Shown in pieces: positions 36,225 through 45,732 of a stretch of 64,000 bases of DNA. Position 1 is the stretch's first letter. Each line of letters opens with the position of its first letter. The translations under genes were made by a program, and so were the position numbers. Origin of the DNA: Gammaproteobacteria bacterium (GTDB lineage Bacteria > Pseudomonadota > Gammaproteobacteria > Burkholderiales > Nitrosomonadaceae). The notes below the pieces were generated by a model. The model ran no database searches, was not told the origin of the DNA, and saw nothing but the letters and a program-made list of their open reading frames with translations. The stretch lies in NCBI GenBank assembly GCA_015709635.1, contig CP054180.1:2108001-2172000 (forward strand), in the 5' to 3' direction.

Positions 36225-36500
36225 ATGACAGAATATCCGGCCGTCTTGATCGCGACATCAACATTGTCTGGCTTCTCTTTGCGCCATTCGCCGTTTATTA
36301 CGCAGAAACTGACAACTTGCGCAAAAAATCTCGTTTTGTACCTTGCCGGCATCTTCATCACAATCGGTTTCTTCGTGGCTTATTTCACTTACTTGGAAAC
36401 CTTCACCTCGGTTTGGTGTTTCTTTGCTGCAGTGACCAGTGCGCTGATTTATTTTTACTTCGTTCATCGCGTCAAAAAACTGTTAATTCCCATACCCTAG
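36225..36500 (+). CDS. Small two-helix membrane protein, hypothetical
   Basis: If started at the ATG at 36225 it encodes 91 residues with two hydrophobic segments (LVLYLAGIFITIGFFVAYF and VWCFFAAVTSALIYFYFV) and a basic C-terminal tail, consistent with a small inner-membrane protein. No ribosome-binding site is clear and no family is recognised. An upstream in-frame ATG at 36159 exists. It could be a chance ORF. Confidence 0.4.
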   Translation: MTEYPAVLIATSTLSGFSLRHSPFITQKLTTCAKNLVLYLAGIFITIGFFVAYFTYLETFTSVWCFFAAVTSALIYFYFVHRVKKLLIPIP

Positions 36501-36606
36501 CATGTGTTCTTTTCTATAAAACCGCTGCTTTACAATAATAAAACAATTGCTTCACAACGATTTCTATCAGTAAAATCCAAATTTAACTTCAACCATCTCA
36601 ATCACC

Positions 36607-37521
36607 ATGCGCATCTCTCAAATTTATCCCAAAGTTGCGTTTTTTATCTGCTTGTTGTTCTCGTCATCCACGACACAAGCGAATTCCGTGGCTTGTTTTA
36701 CTAGCAACATGGGGCAATTTTGCATCGAGCTTTTTGAAATACAAACACCGGTTACAACCGCCAATTTTCTCAGCTATATCCACAGCGATGCGTACACCAA
36801 CGGGATTATCCATCGCAGCATGCCAGGTTTTGTTATCCAAGGCGGCGGTTTCAAGATCGTGAATGGCGTTAGTGGAGACTCACTCGTGGCTGTCAATACA
36901 TTTTCTCCAATCGTCAATGAATTCAAGATTTCCAATACGCGCGGAACCGTGGCGATGGCCAAGCTCCCCGACAACCCCAACAGCGCAACCAGTCAATGGT
37001 TTGTCAATCTGGCCGATAATTCCGCAAATCTGGATCATCAGAATGGCGGCTTCACGGTATTCGGGCGCGTTATTTTCGAGGGCATGGCAGTTTTTGATGC
37101 CATTGAAAAACTCCCGGTTAGAAACTTGGGAGGAAATCTTACTAATGCACCGCTCAAAGATTTTGACGGTGTCCACGCAGCACTGAGCAACTTGGTAAAA
37201 ATCGACCGCGTCGAGGTAACGGATGCAACCGGTATATTCAGCGATGGTATTTTAAGTTTCGCCGTCGATATCGGTTCCGGTCAGATGTATACGGTCAATT
37301 TGCGGCTGATTAGCGACAAACCGGATTACATTTTTCAGCTCGACGCAACCAGCGTCGCGGCGTTGACAGTGAGTCCAAGTAATATCGCAACTTTCTCGCT
37401 TGGAAACAGCCAACTGCACATTCCATCGGTGATGATCGGCGCTTCGACGACCGTAAAAAATGTGCTGATGCGATTGAGCGATCCGGGATCGTATACATTC
37501 ACCCTGGTAAGTTATGAATAA
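36607..37521 (+). CDS. Exported cyclophilin-type peptidyl-prolyl isomerase with C-terminal extension
   Basis: A 304-residue protein with a signal peptide ending in TTQA. A cyclophilin domain follows (about residues 28-200): TSNMGQFCIELFE, IIHRSMPGFVIQGGGF, TRGTVAMAKLPDNPNSATSQWFVN and GFTVFGRV. These include the catalytic R/Q/F positions of the family. The last ~100 residues form an extra beta-rich domain of unknown type, not present in standard PpiA. It probably assists folding of exported proteins in the periplasm. It lies 60 bases before the PLP decarboxylase gene. Confidence 0.88.
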   Translation: MRISQIYPKVAFFICLLFSSSTTQANSVACFTSNMGQFCIELFEIQTPVTTANFLSYIHSDAYTNGIIHRSMPGFVIQGGGFKIVNGVSGDSLVAVNTFSPIVNEFKISNTRGTVAMAKLPDNPNSATSQWFVNLADNSANLDHQNGGFTVFGRVIFEGMAVFDAIEKLPVRNLGGNLTNAPLKDFDGVHAALSNLVKIDRVEVTDATGIFSDGILSFAVDIGSGQMYTVNLRLISDKPDYIFQLDATSVAALTVSPSNIATFSLGNSQLHIPSVMIGASTTVKNVLMRLSDPGSYTFTLVSYE

Positions 37522-37580
37522 GAATGCATCCGCCAAGCTGAGTACCCATCCACCGCACGCAATCCGATAAACCTCAGTTC

Positions 37581-39560
37581 ATGAAAAAACCAGTCAGCCG
37601 GATCCTGATCATCAACGATGAGAAGCTGGTTTTAAAGGAATTCGTCAAAGGGCTGAATACCGCGGCCAAATCAATGGAAAATCCGCTGGGTATGGTTTTC
37701 TCCGGCGTCACCACCGCGCAAGAAGCGCTGCAGTCGATCGAACAAGATGGCGACATCCAGGGATTGATCGTTGATGACATACTCTACACCTTAAAAAATC
37801 AAGGAAAACGCGCGCACGGTCTGCAAATGACAGCACTTGAGCTGGTGCAGAAAATCACCCACTTCCGTCCGGAATTAAACATTTACATTCTGATCGCGCA
37901 AGAACAGGAAGATGATGTGGTCGACGCATTGTTTTCCGAAACTGTGGATGGCTATTTTTACCGCGAAGAACGCGACTACCGCGGCATGTATCGTATTCTC
38001 AATGCTCAGCTTCAGGAAAAGGCGCGCACGCCATTCTACGATCAGCTCAAGCATTATGTGTTAATGGCCAAGGATGCCTGGCATACCCCGGGACACTCAT
38101 CAGGTGATTCGTTACGCGACAGCCCTTGGGTCAGCGATTTTTATGAATTCATCGGCGAACACATATTCCGCGCCGATCTCTCGGTTTCAGTGCCGATGCT
38201 CGATTCATTGATGGAACCAACAGGGGTAATCGCAGAATCGCAAAAAATTGCCGCCAAGGCTTTTGGCGCACGCCGGACATTTTTTGCCACGAACGGCACT
38301 TCAACCGCCAACAAGGTGATTTTTCAAACATTGCTGGCGCCCGGCAACAAGCTATTATTGGATCGTAATTGCCATAAATCCGTGCATCACGGCGTCGTGT
38401 TATCCGGCGCATATCCGATTTATCTGGATTCCTCGGTCAATAAGAAATTCAATATTTACGGACCGGTACCCAAACAAACCCTGTTCAAGGCCATCGAAGA
38501 ACACCATGACGCGCAAGCACTGATTTTGACCAACTGCACCTACGATGGCTTGCGCTATGATCTGCCACCCATCATTCAAGCAGCGCACGCAAAAGGCATC
38601 AAAGTCATTATCGACGAAGCGTGGTATGGTTTTGCCCGCTTCCACCCGGACTTTCGCCCCACCGCATTGGAAGCCGGCGCGGATTACGCCACTCAAAGCA
38701 CGCACAAAGTGCTATCGGCGTTCTCGCAATCCAGCATGATTCATGTCAACGACCCCGATTTTAACGAACATTTGTTCCGTGAAAATTTCAACATGCACAC
38801 TTCTACGAGTCCTCAATACAGCATGATTGCAAGCCTCGATGTGGCACGCAAGCAAATTGTGCTGGAGGGATATAAACTGCTATCACGCACACTGGAGCTG
38901 GCAAAAGAATTGCGGGCGCAAATCAACTCCACCGGTGCATTTCAGGTGCTGGAACTCGCCGATCTTCTTCCCGATGAAATCAAGCAAGACAACATCCAGC
39001 TGGATCCCACCAAGGTGACGGTAGATATTTCGCGCTGCGGGTTTACCGTCGAAGAATTAATCCAGGAATTATTTGAGCGTTTCAACATACAAGTGGAAAA
39101 ATCCACTTTCAATACACTCACTCTGTTGCTCACGATCGGCACCACCCGCAGCAAAGTATCTCGGCTTTACGACGCCTTAATGCGCATCGCCCGCGAGAAT
39201 CGTGCACCGCAAAGGCTCTATCAAACTGCCGAAATTCCGCGATTTACCGAGTTGAAGTACCTTCCGCGCGATGCATTTTATTGCGGTGGCGAGCTGATGC
39301 CGCTATTGGACGAGCAAGATAAAGTCAATTCCAGTCTAAACGGCCGGATAAGCGCCGACCAGATCACCCCCTACCCGCCGGGAATTCCGGTCCTGGTTCC
39401 CGGGCAGATAATCACCCAGGGCATCACCCAGTATTTAGTCGGTATGCTGCGTTCGCAGAAGCGTATCGAAGTGCACGGCATTGTTTATGACGGCTACTTG
39501 CCGTGCTTGAGATTATTGACCAATGCGGAAGAAAAGCTGCTGAAACAATTGGACAAATAA
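37581..39560 (+). CDS. Orn/Lys/Arg decarboxylase-family PLP enzyme
   Basis: A 659-residue fold-type I PLP decarboxylase. The N-terminal ~130 residues form the receiver-like wing domain seen in this family (RILIINDEKLVLKEFV, GLIVDDILYT). The PLP domain has FATNGTSTANKVIF, the aspartate in VIIDEAWYG (D345) and the Schiff-base lysine K376 in TQSTHKVLSAFSQSS. The C-terminal domain ends with GYLPCLRLLTNAEEKL. Lysine, ornithine or arginine could be the substrate; the sequence does not decide. Products would be polyamine precursors. Length is a little below the ~710-750 residues of E. coli inducible enzymes. Confidence 0.9.
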   Translation: MKKPVSRILIINDEKLVLKEFVKGLNTAAKSMENPLGMVFSGVTTAQEALQSIEQDGDIQGLIVDDILYTLKNQGKRAHGLQMTALELVQKITHFRPELNIYILIAQEQEDDVVDALFSETVDGYFYREERDYRGMYRILNAQLQEKARTPFYDQLKHYVLMAKDAWHTPGHSSGDSLRDSPWVSDFYEFIGEHIFRADLSVSVPMLDSLMEPTGVIAESQKIAAKAFGARRTFFATNGTSTANKVIFQTLLAPGNKLLLDRNCHKSVHHGVVLSGAYPIYLDSSVNKKFNIYGPVPKQTLFKAIEEHHDAQALILTNCTYDGLRYDLPPIIQAAHAKGIKVIIDEAWYGFARFHPDFRPTALEAGADYATQSTHKVLSAFSQSSMIHVNDPDFNEHLFRENFNMHTSTSPQYSMIASLDVARKQIVLEGYKLLSRTLELAKELRAQINSTGAFQVLELADLLPDEIKQDNIQLDPTKVTVDISRCGFTVEELIQELFERFNIQVEKSTFNTLTLLLTIGTTRSKVSRLYDALMRIARENRAPQRLYQTAEIPRFTELKYLPRDAFYCGGELMPLLDEQDKVNSSLNGRISADQITPYPPGIPVLVPGQIITQGITQYLVGMLRSQKRIEVHGIVYDGYLPCLRLLTNAEEKLLKQLDK

Positions 39561-39587
39561 CCTTCAAGGTTTTCTTAGAAAATCCGG

Positions 39588-41039
39588 TTAATGTTCTTTC
39601 CGGCCATAGATATCTTCGAAGCGAACGATATCATCTTCACCCAGATACGAACCGGATTGAATTTCGATCATCTCCAGCGGCACCCGGCCAGGATTTTCCA
39701 GCCGGTGACTCGTACCGAGCGGAATATAAGTCGATTGATTTTCAGAAACCAGAAAAATTTCTTTGTCGCGCGTCACCCTCGCCGTACCGCGCACGACAAC
39801 CCAGTGTTCCGCACGATGATGGTGCATTTGCAGGGACAGAGCCGCACCAGGTTTGACGACAATGCGCTTAACCTGGAAGCGCTCGCCGACATCGATGCCA
39901 TCGTACCATCCCCACGGACGAAACACCTTGCGGTGTAACTTCCCTTCGGAGCGTGCTTGTTGTTTCAGCATATCAACAACCAATTTCACGTCTTGCGTCT
40001 TGTCTTTATGCACAACCAATACGGCATCAGGCGTCTCGACAACAATGATATTTTCAACACCGACACATGTCACCAAGCGGCTTTCCGAAATAGCCAAGGT
40101 ATTGCGGCACTCATTCAATAGCACATCTCCCTTCGCTACGTTACCCGCATCATCTTTAGGAAGCACCTGCCATAATGAGCTCCATGCACCGATATCCGAC
40201 CATCCCGCGGTCAGCGGGATGACAATGCCAGCAGGTAATTCACTATCACCGCTGACGATTTTTTCCATCACGGCATAATCGATCGAATCATTCGGACATT
40301 GCTCGAATGCTTTTTTATCGATGCGGAGAAATTCTCCATCCACCGACCCTTGCTCCCAAGCTGTTCTACACGCAGCTAAGATATCCGGTCGGCACTTACC
40401 TATGGCGGATATCCATACAGAGGCCCGCATCATAAACAAACCGCTATTCCAGAAATAATCACCCTCATCCAAATAAGCTTGTGCAGTGGCCAAATCGGGT
40501 TTTTCCACAAAACGTGCAATACGATAACCCACGTCGTCCTGCCCTATCGAATCACCGGATTGAATGTAACCATAACCCGTTTCGGGAGCATCGGGGGTTA
40601 TTCCAAAAGTAACGATATTGCTATTGATGGCGTGCGGCATGCCTTTAAGAACAGCATTCTGGAATGATTCAACTTCCATGATCACATGATCGGACGGCAT
40701 CACCAACAAAACCGGATCGTCACCTTCCCGCATTGCGGCAAGCGCAGCCAGTGTCAATGCAGGAGCCGTGTTGCGCCCGAAAGGCTCGAGCAGAATACTC
40801 CCCTTTCTATCCATGATGCGTAATTGTTCTGCAATGACAAAACGATATTCTTCATTGCAAACAATCATGGGATCATTTAATTGCACGCCTTTCAATCCAT
40901 CCATGCGACGAACCGTAGCCTGCAATAATGAATCTTCATTGATCAATGGCAACAACTGTTTCGGGTGTTTCTCTCGCGACAATGGCCACAGGCGTGTGCC
41001 TGATCCCCCCGATAAAATGACAGGTATTAATGTGTTCAC
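39588..41039 (-). CDS. manC: Bifunctional mannose-1-phosphate guanylyltransferase/mannose-6-phosphate isomerase
   Basis: A 483-residue type II enzyme making GDP-mannose for polysaccharides. The N-terminal nucleotidyltransferase has LSGGSGTRLWPLSREKHPKQ (residues 9-28) and VMPSDHV. The C-terminal cupin has FRPWGWYDGIDVGERFQVKR and ALSLQMHHHRAEHWVVVRG with the metal-binding HHHRAEH. Length is normal for AlgA/ManC/XanB. It ends 28 bases from the convergent decarboxylase gene. No polysaccharide cluster is adjacent; the mobile region begins about 300 bp upstream. Confidence 0.95.
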   Translation of the reverse strand: MNTLIPVILSGGSGTRLWPLSREKHPKQLLPLINEDSLLQATVRRMDGLKGVQLNDPMIVCNEEYRFVIAEQLRIMDRKGSILLEPFGRNTAPALTLAALAAMREGDDPVLLVMPSDHVIMEVESFQNAVLKGMPHAINSNIVTFGITPDAPETGYGYIQSGDSIGQDDVGYRIARFVEKPDLATAQAYLDEGDYFWNSGLFMMRASVWISAIGKCRPDILAACRTAWEQGSVDGEFLRIDKKAFEQCPNDSIDYAVMEKIVSGDSELPAGIVIPLTAGWSDIGAWSSLWQVLPKDDAGNVAKGDVLLNECRNTLAISESRLVTCVGVENIIVVETPDAVLVVHKDKTQDVKLVVDMLKQQARSEGKLHRKVFRPWGWYDGIDVGERFQVKRIVVKPGAALSLQMHHHRAEHWVVVRGTARVTRDKEIFLVSENQSTYIPLGTSHRLENPGRVPLEMIEIQSGSYLGEDDIVRFEDIYGRKEH

Positions 41040-41332
41040 ATTTAATCACTATATAATATTGAGCTTTTTATTCGGTATGTTGCCATGAGCTCGGCGACTC
41101 ATAGCGTAATCACCATTCTTATTAATTCAGTATTCCGGTAGGTAGTAAGCTAAGAAAAATGCCCCCTAAAAAAGATTTAATCATCAGACTCCGGCTGCAC
41201 AAAATTCAATATACCGTATACCATTTTCGGGTAGTTTGTACCACACATGATTCTTAGTTTACAGATTTGATTGCTACGATACTACAAAACTCCTGATCGA
41301 TTATGCGAACATTGGAAATGTCGAAAAGAAAA

Positions 41333-42041
41333 GGGGCTGTAGTAGATCAAGTTAAATCTGAGTCCAAAGTTTGAGTATTTTTAGTTGTTGTTTAGGTGTT
41401 CCATAATTGAATCTGAATTCGCATTCTTTGAGAAACAGTGGAAATGATTCTTTAGGAATGCCATTGTATTTTCTTAAGACGCGTTTAGCCTGATTCCAAA
41501 AGTTCTCAATGCCATTGACGTGATTCTTACCTTGAGCAAAGAGTGTGGAATGATTGATCCGTTCATGGTAAAAATGATTCACATCAAGCGCATTGTAACT
41601 GCGATAACAATCTGTATAAACTACGCTGTCAGGTACTATTTTTCTAGTAATGAGCGGCATCAACGTTTCTGTCTTGGTATCTCCAACGACCTTCGTATAG
41701 ACCTTACCACCGCGTTTCAATATGCCAAACACCGCAGCCTTACCTGCAGCGCCTCGACCTCGTTTACCTTTACGGATACCGCCAAAGTAGCTTTCATCCA
41801 ACTCCACACCATCAAAGATTTCGTGAGATTCCTGCTCCAAATGGTAAACAATCACTTCGCGTATTTTGCGATGAAGCAGTGCTGCACTATTGGGTTGTAT
41901 TTCCAGTATATCGGCTGCCGATCTTGCTGTAACCTCCAACACAAAATACTCCAACAATCTTGATTGCGTTTTCTTTAATAACCTACAATGACTTATCTTC
42001 ATTCAGCTAGCTTAGCATCTAAGCTCATCTACTACAGCCCC
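41333..42041. mobile_element. IS1595-family insertion sequence (IS1016-like), 709 bp
   Basis: Terminal inverted repeats GGGGCTGTAGTAGAT at 41333-41347 and ATCTACTACAGCCCC at 42027-42041 match perfectly over 15 bases. They flank one intact transposase gene. The size (~0.7 kb) and transposase type fit the IS1016 group of IS1595. I do not see the expected 8-bp target duplication (flanks AAAGAAAA and TTCCCTTA), so the ends may be rearranged. Confidence 0.9.
41352..42002 (-). CDS. IS1595-family transposase
   Basis: A 216-residue intact DDE-type transposase. The catalytic regions appear as GVELDESYFGGIRKGKRG, VVYTDCYRSYNAL and HVNGIENFWNQAKR. The domain is the ISXO2-like DDE domain of IS1595/IS1016. 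The N-terminal zinc ribbon of longer members is absent, as in the IS1016 subgroup. The element may still be mobile. Confidence 0.93.
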   Translation of the reverse strand: MKISHCRLLKKTQSRLLEYFVLEVTARSAADILEIQPNSAALLHRKIREVIVYHLEQESHEIFDGVELDESYFGGIRKGKRGRGAAGKAAVFGILKRGGKVYTKVVGDTKTETLMPLITRKIVPDSVVYTDCYRSYNALDVNHFYHERINHSTLFAQGKNHVNGIENFWNQAKRVLRKYNGIPKESFPLFLKECEFRFNYGTPKQQLKILKLWTQI

Positions 42042-42054
42042 TTCCCTTATGCAA

Positions 42055-42582
42055 TCAGGCTTTCTTGTCCAACTTGCGCTGACGGGATACAGCAAAATCT
42101 CTCTGTAATTTTTCAGCAAGCCTGTCAAACCGGTATTTCTCGACTTCATGAATATGGCCGTGGCATTTTGCATGAACGGGAAAGATTTTTTTAATGCAGC
42201 CTTCAAAATACTCGGGGCTATTGAGCTTGCACTGCCTGCAATCGGGAACATGCGGGAACTCGGCATTTCTGACCTCCCGATAGATATCGCTTGAATCATC
42301 CGGCAGGATATTGCCGGTACACAGCCGCAAATAGCAGTGATGATGCTTTTCGATATGAGGGTATTTGGTCTTGCCGTTAGTAAGCAACTGATCACAGGCC
42401 AGGCACTTGTGTCCCCGGTGCATCACTTCGTCATGAAACACTTGGTTTCTGAGCGCCCCTTCGGCAAAGAGCTTCCATTGTGCTTCATGGTTTTTGTAAA
42501 TGGGTAGTACATGGCACTTGCGTACTTTGGGAACAAGAAACAGCGGTAGCCGTTTCTTCTTTCGGAAGAAAGTCTTAATCAT
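42055..42582 (-). CDS. HNH-like Cys/His-rich hypothetical protein
   Basis: A 175-residue basic protein directly beside the IS1595 element. It contains three metal-binding-like clusters: C60-x2-C63, H80-H81-H82-C83 and C115-x2-C118 followed by H137-x2-C140-H141-x2-H144. The last, VHAKCHGHIH, resembles the C-terminal half of HNH nucleases. I cannot name a family. It sits 14 bases from the IS end, inside a region of plasmid-mobilisation remnants, so it may be cargo of the same element. Confidence 0.6.
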   Translation of the reverse strand: MIKTFFRKKKRLPLFLVPKVRKCHVLPIYKNHEAQWKLFAEGALRNQVFHDEVMHRGHKCLACDQLLTNGKTKYPHIEKHHHCYLRLCTGNILPDDSSDIYREVRNAEFPHVPDCRQCKLNSPEYFEGCIKKIFPVHAKCHGHIHEVEKYRFDRLAEKLQRDFAVSRQRKLDKKA

Positions 42583-42681
42583 TGGCTTATCTTTCTGCTG
42601 GAGGTTGCTGGTTGCTCTGAAATAAGCCAGTCATTCGAAAGACTGTCTTGATTATTGTTGTCATATTTGATAACTTCAATT

Positions 42682-42999
42682 ATGACATGGATGATCACGT
42701 TCTATAGTGAAAAGGTCGAAGCGGAAACGCTGGCATTGCCAGCAGGAATTCTCGCCAATTTCTTGCGTATCGCGGAACTCATTCAGGTATTCGGTCCCGA
42801 TTTGGGATGACCCCATACTGCCCCGTTGGGCAAGGGATTATTCGAAATCCGAGCCAAAGGACGCGAAGGCATTTCCCGGTCGGTATTTTGCACCGTCAGA
42901 AACAGGGAAATCGTGATTCTGCTGACGGTGATCAAGAAAGACAATAAAATACCGAAACACCATATGGAAACGGTACAAAAACGACTGAAAGAGGTATAA
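42682..42999 (+). pseudogene. higB: HigB/RelE-type toxin (DUF891) interrupted by one stop codon
   Basis: The reading frame from ATG at 42682 to TAA at 42997-42999 encodes a HigB/Gp49-like toxin of about 105 residues, except that codon 43 (42808-42810) is TGA. Upstream is MTWMITFYSEKVEAETLALP and downstream PHTAPLGKGLFEIRAKGREG, the family's PHTxPLGxGLxEIR motif. A single CGA-to-TGA change would explain the stop. The remaining frame is open and ends four bases before the antitoxin, so the loss looks recent. Readthrough or sequencing error cannot be excluded. Confidence 0.82.
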
Positions 43000-43003
43000 A
43001 GCG

Positions 43004-43354
43004 ATGACAACTAAACGCCCGACATTCGATAAATTCCAGCAAATGGCTTTACAAGATCCCGAAGTCAGAGCCGAATACGATGCACTTTCGACGGCATTCG
43101 AGATGAAACGCCAGATGATTGCCTTGCGTAAAAAGGCCGGTGTAACGCAGGAGCAGATGGCCGACTTGCTGGGTACCAAAAAAAGCAATATCTCCCGATT
43201 GGAAAGCTTGCACTCGAATGTGTCACCGAGGCTGGCTACTGTCGAAGATTACGCCCGTGCACTCGGCTATTCGGTAAAAATCGAATTTGAGCCGTATTCA
43301 CTGAATTTCGTTTGTGCCGCTACATCGACAGATCGTAGTCATTGTTCTGATTGA
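43004..43354 (+). CDS. higA: HigA-like XRE-family antitoxin
   Basis: A 116-residue helix-turn-helix protein encoded four bases after the toxin frame. The XRE domain reads ALRKKAGVTQEQMADLLGTKKSNISRLES (about residues 38-68), followed by TVEDYARALGYSVKIEFEP, typical of antitoxins of Gp49-like toxins. The last ~15 residues look unlike the family and the end overlaps the antisense relaxase remnant, so the natural C-terminus may be altered. It probably still represses its own operon, though the toxin is broken. Confidence 0.85.
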   Translation: MTTKRPTFDKFQQMALQDPEVRAEYDALSTAFEMKRQMIALRKKAGVTQEQMADLLGTKKSNISRLESLHSNVSPRLATVEDYARALGYSVKIEFEPYSLNFVCAATSTDRSHCSD

Positions 43355-44614
43355 GCGATTGCTTATTCTGCCGATGAAATTTCTGCTCGAATTGCACCTG
43401 AAGCCGATCCTTCATTTCCGGCGGCAATGCTGAAAACATCATTGTTTTCAGGTGATCGATTTCTTTGTTCCGGTCTTGTCGCGCATTCTTGATATTCAGT
43501 TGCAAAGCACGACGCTCTTCCAGCTGGCGCTGAATCAGATCGTCCCGCTGTTGCCTGTCGCGTACCAATGCCTGCCAGGCTTCCCGTTCGTTTTGATCCT
43601 TGGCCATGTTGTCCGGTCAGGCGATCCCACAGGCCCCGGATGCCATTGTTTAATCGAGCTTGCCGGTCTTCGCTTTCCTGTTGCCAGCGTTGCTTCTGTG
43701 TATCAGCAAGATTATCCCGCTCAGTTTGATGCCGCGCTTTCATTCTTGTTTTCTGTTCCAGCAGCGGTTCCATACAAGTGTGGCTGTGCTTTCGGATTTC
43801 GGCAGTGAAACTTTGCATACGCTCAAGAAGCTGCTTATCAATATTGGCTTTTCCTCTATGCTGGGAAGCTGTGCGGGATCACCGAGCCGCTCCTTGAGTT
43901 CTTTGGTTTTGACATCCAGCCATTTCGACAAGGAAAACACTTCTCCCCGCCAATCCATAGCGACAAAACCGCGCCGATCCCCCTTAGCCAAATAGTAGCC
44001 GCGCTGTTCCAGGATGTTTTGAAAAGATTCTTTGCTATCCGATACTGCCCAGCAGTCTTTCAAGGTTGCTTTTATCAGTCTTGGGTCATCCTCTAACCGT
44101 TTGGCATGCTCCCACTGCGCCCGCGTAAAATTAAATGGATTGCTTTGACTCCGTTCGATCAATCCGGCAGGCAGTTTCCAGCCTTGCTCCAGGTAGATTT
44201 CTTTTGAAATCTCCATGAGCTTGTTTTTGTAAAACGGTAGATTGACCGCTTTCATCTCTTGGGTATCGATGCGCGACCAGACGCAATGCGCATGGCGTCT
44301 GCCTTCTTTTTCATGAAAGACGATAACACGCGGTTGATCCTTTAAACCCATGTGTTCTTCGATGCGGCTAATCGCCCAGTTGAACACGTCCGTTTCGACT
44401 TTCTCCGCCTCTGGCGGATTGAGACTGACGGAGAATAGATACTGATTGCAGCGCGTACCCAATGCCTGAGCACGAACTTCCTGCGAAGCATCGTCCAGCG
44501 TTTCAGACATAAAACCGCTAACTTCATACAGCTCGACATGATCGTTATCCCGGTCATTGAGTAGATGCACGGCAAGCTTGGTTGCACCACCGCGCTGGGG
44601 GCAATGATAATCAT
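43320..44614 (-). pseudogene. MobA/VirD2-like relaxase, frameshifted
   Basis: Three reading frames together encode one plasmid mobilisation relaxase. The natural start MIIIAP at 44614 lies six bases after the mobC stop. One base is missing from a C-run near 44600, after which the frame reads QRGGATKLAVHLLNDRD. The nuclease core with RRHAHCVWSRID (HxH motif) follows. A second shift in an A-run near 43850 switches to ANIDKQLLERMQSF, and a third near 43612 to MAKDQNEREAWQALVRD. The C-terminal part is a coiled coil. Such relaxases nick DNA at oriT to start conjugative transfer. It is almost certainly inactive as read. Confidence 0.85.
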
Positions 44615-44619
44615 GGAAA

Positions 44620-45036
44620 CTACCTGTCCAATCCAAGGGATTTCATCAGAGCCTCCCGGATATGGCGGATATCGGCACAGGCATTCAGCAAGGATGTTTT
44701 AATTTCCGGGGTGAGATTCAGCAGGCCGTAATTAGCAGCCTTAGCCAATTGATTGAGATTATTAGCCAGTCTCAAACGGCCCAGTTCGCCCAGAAGCTGG
44801 CTTAAAAGCTTATGATCCTTGACCGGATGTTTATTACGGGTGCGGCGTCTGAGACGATTTTCGTCAAAAACCTGCTTGCGGATATATTCTCCCAAAGGCA
44901 GTCCGGCAGCTTCACGCTCAAGTGTGGCACGCTCTTCAGGTGTTAATCTCAGACAAAAGGGGGAAGCGTAAACTCCCCCTTTAAGTAGACAAAGATCAGT
45001 AGAATTTCGGAACCTCCTGATAACGGAGATTTCCAT
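44620..45036 (-). CDS. MobC-like mobilisation accessory protein, 5' end altered
   Basis: The conserved part CLRLTPEERATLEREAAGLPLGEYIRK to ACADIRHIREALMKSLG is a MobC/relaxosome protein that helps the relaxase open oriT. It is followed by the relaxase start. The N-terminal ~25 residues as translated come from the complement of the IS3 element's leader, so the natural start was probably lost or replaced when the IS inserted near 44985-45030. Its expression is doubtful. Confidence 0.78.
   Translation of the reverse strand: MEISVIRRFRNSTDLCLLKGGVYASPFCLRLTPEERATLEREAAGLPLGEYIRKQVFDENRLRRRTRNKHPVKDHKLLSQLLGELGRLRLANNLNQLAKAANYGLLNLTPEIKTSLLNACADIRHIREALMKSLGLDR
44956..44982. repeat. 9-bp inverted repeat at the mobC/IS3 junction
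   Basis: AAAGGGGGA and TCCCCCTTT form a perfect stem with a 9-base loop. It lies at the boundary of mobC and the IS3 element and could be part of an IS end or a hairpin target. Confidence 0.5.
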
Positions 45037-45301
45037 GAAGAGAAGTAGATTTACAGAAAGTCAGATCGTTGCAGTACTGAAAGAAGGCGAGGCTGGCATG
45101 CCGGTGTCTGAGTTGTGTCGCAAGCACGGTGTTAGCAACGCCACGTACTACCAATGGAAGAGCAAGTACTCAGGCGTACAGGTGTCGGAGCTTACGCGAT
45201 TACGCGAGCTGGAAGCTGAGAATGCCAAGCTCAAACGCATGTATGCCGATCTGGCGCTGGAGAATGCAGCGATCAAGGATGTTCTAAACCGAAAGTTCTG
45301 A
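45035..45301 (+). CDS. IS3-family OrfA (HTH protein)
   Basis: An 88-residue OrfA: a helix-turn-helix SRFTESQIVAVLKEGEAG, VSELCRKHGVSNATYYQWKSK, and a leucine-zipper-like C-terminus (LRELEAENAKLKRMYADLAL). It ends in an AAAG region, where programmed -1 frameshifting normally makes the OrfAB transposase. A GGAG site supports the start. Confidence 0.9.
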   Translation: MKRSRFTESQIVAVLKEGEAGMPVSELCRKHGVSNATYYQWKSKYSGVQVSELTRLRELEAENAKLKRMYADLALENAAIKDVLNRKF

Positions 45302-45302
45302 C

Positions 45303-45732
45303 GCCGCCGGCCAGGCGCGAAGTAACCGAGCAGTTGGTGCAAACCAGATTGTCGATTATACGCGCCTGTCAGATTGCCGGCCTGTCGCGGGCGGCGTACT
45401 ACAAAAAGCCGGCACTGGCATCCGAACGGGATGCCGAAGTGATTGATGCGCTCAATGCCATCGTGACCCGGCATGGGCGCTGGGGATTCTGGAAGTGCTT
45501 CGCCAGACTACGGTTGGACGGTCGCTGCTGGAACAAGAAACGCGTACATCGGGTATATTGCGATATGGGTTTGAACATGCCTCGGCGATGCAGGAAGAGA
45601 TTGCCGGATCGGCCTCGGCAACCGCTGGGGCTGGCCAACGCACCGAATTGCTGCTGGGCACTGGATTTCATGCATGATACTTTGTACTGTGGCAGACGAT
45701 TCCGAACGTTGAATGTGATAGATGAAGTGTAG
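45303..45732 (+). pseudogene. IS3-family OrfB fragment
   Basis: The frame from TPPARREVTEQLV through SIIRACQIAGLSRAAYYKK to WALDFMHDTLYCG is the N-terminal half of an IS3 OrfB, including the first catalytic aspartate. It stops at a TAG nine bases before the next IS. The DDE core's second Asp and the Glu are missing, so it cannot transpose. Confidence 0.85.

Noticed and set aside
37581..37980. Response-regulator fusion to the decarboxylase as a novel architecture
   Set aside because: A receiver-like wing domain is normal for the N-terminus of Orn/Lys/Arg decarboxylases.
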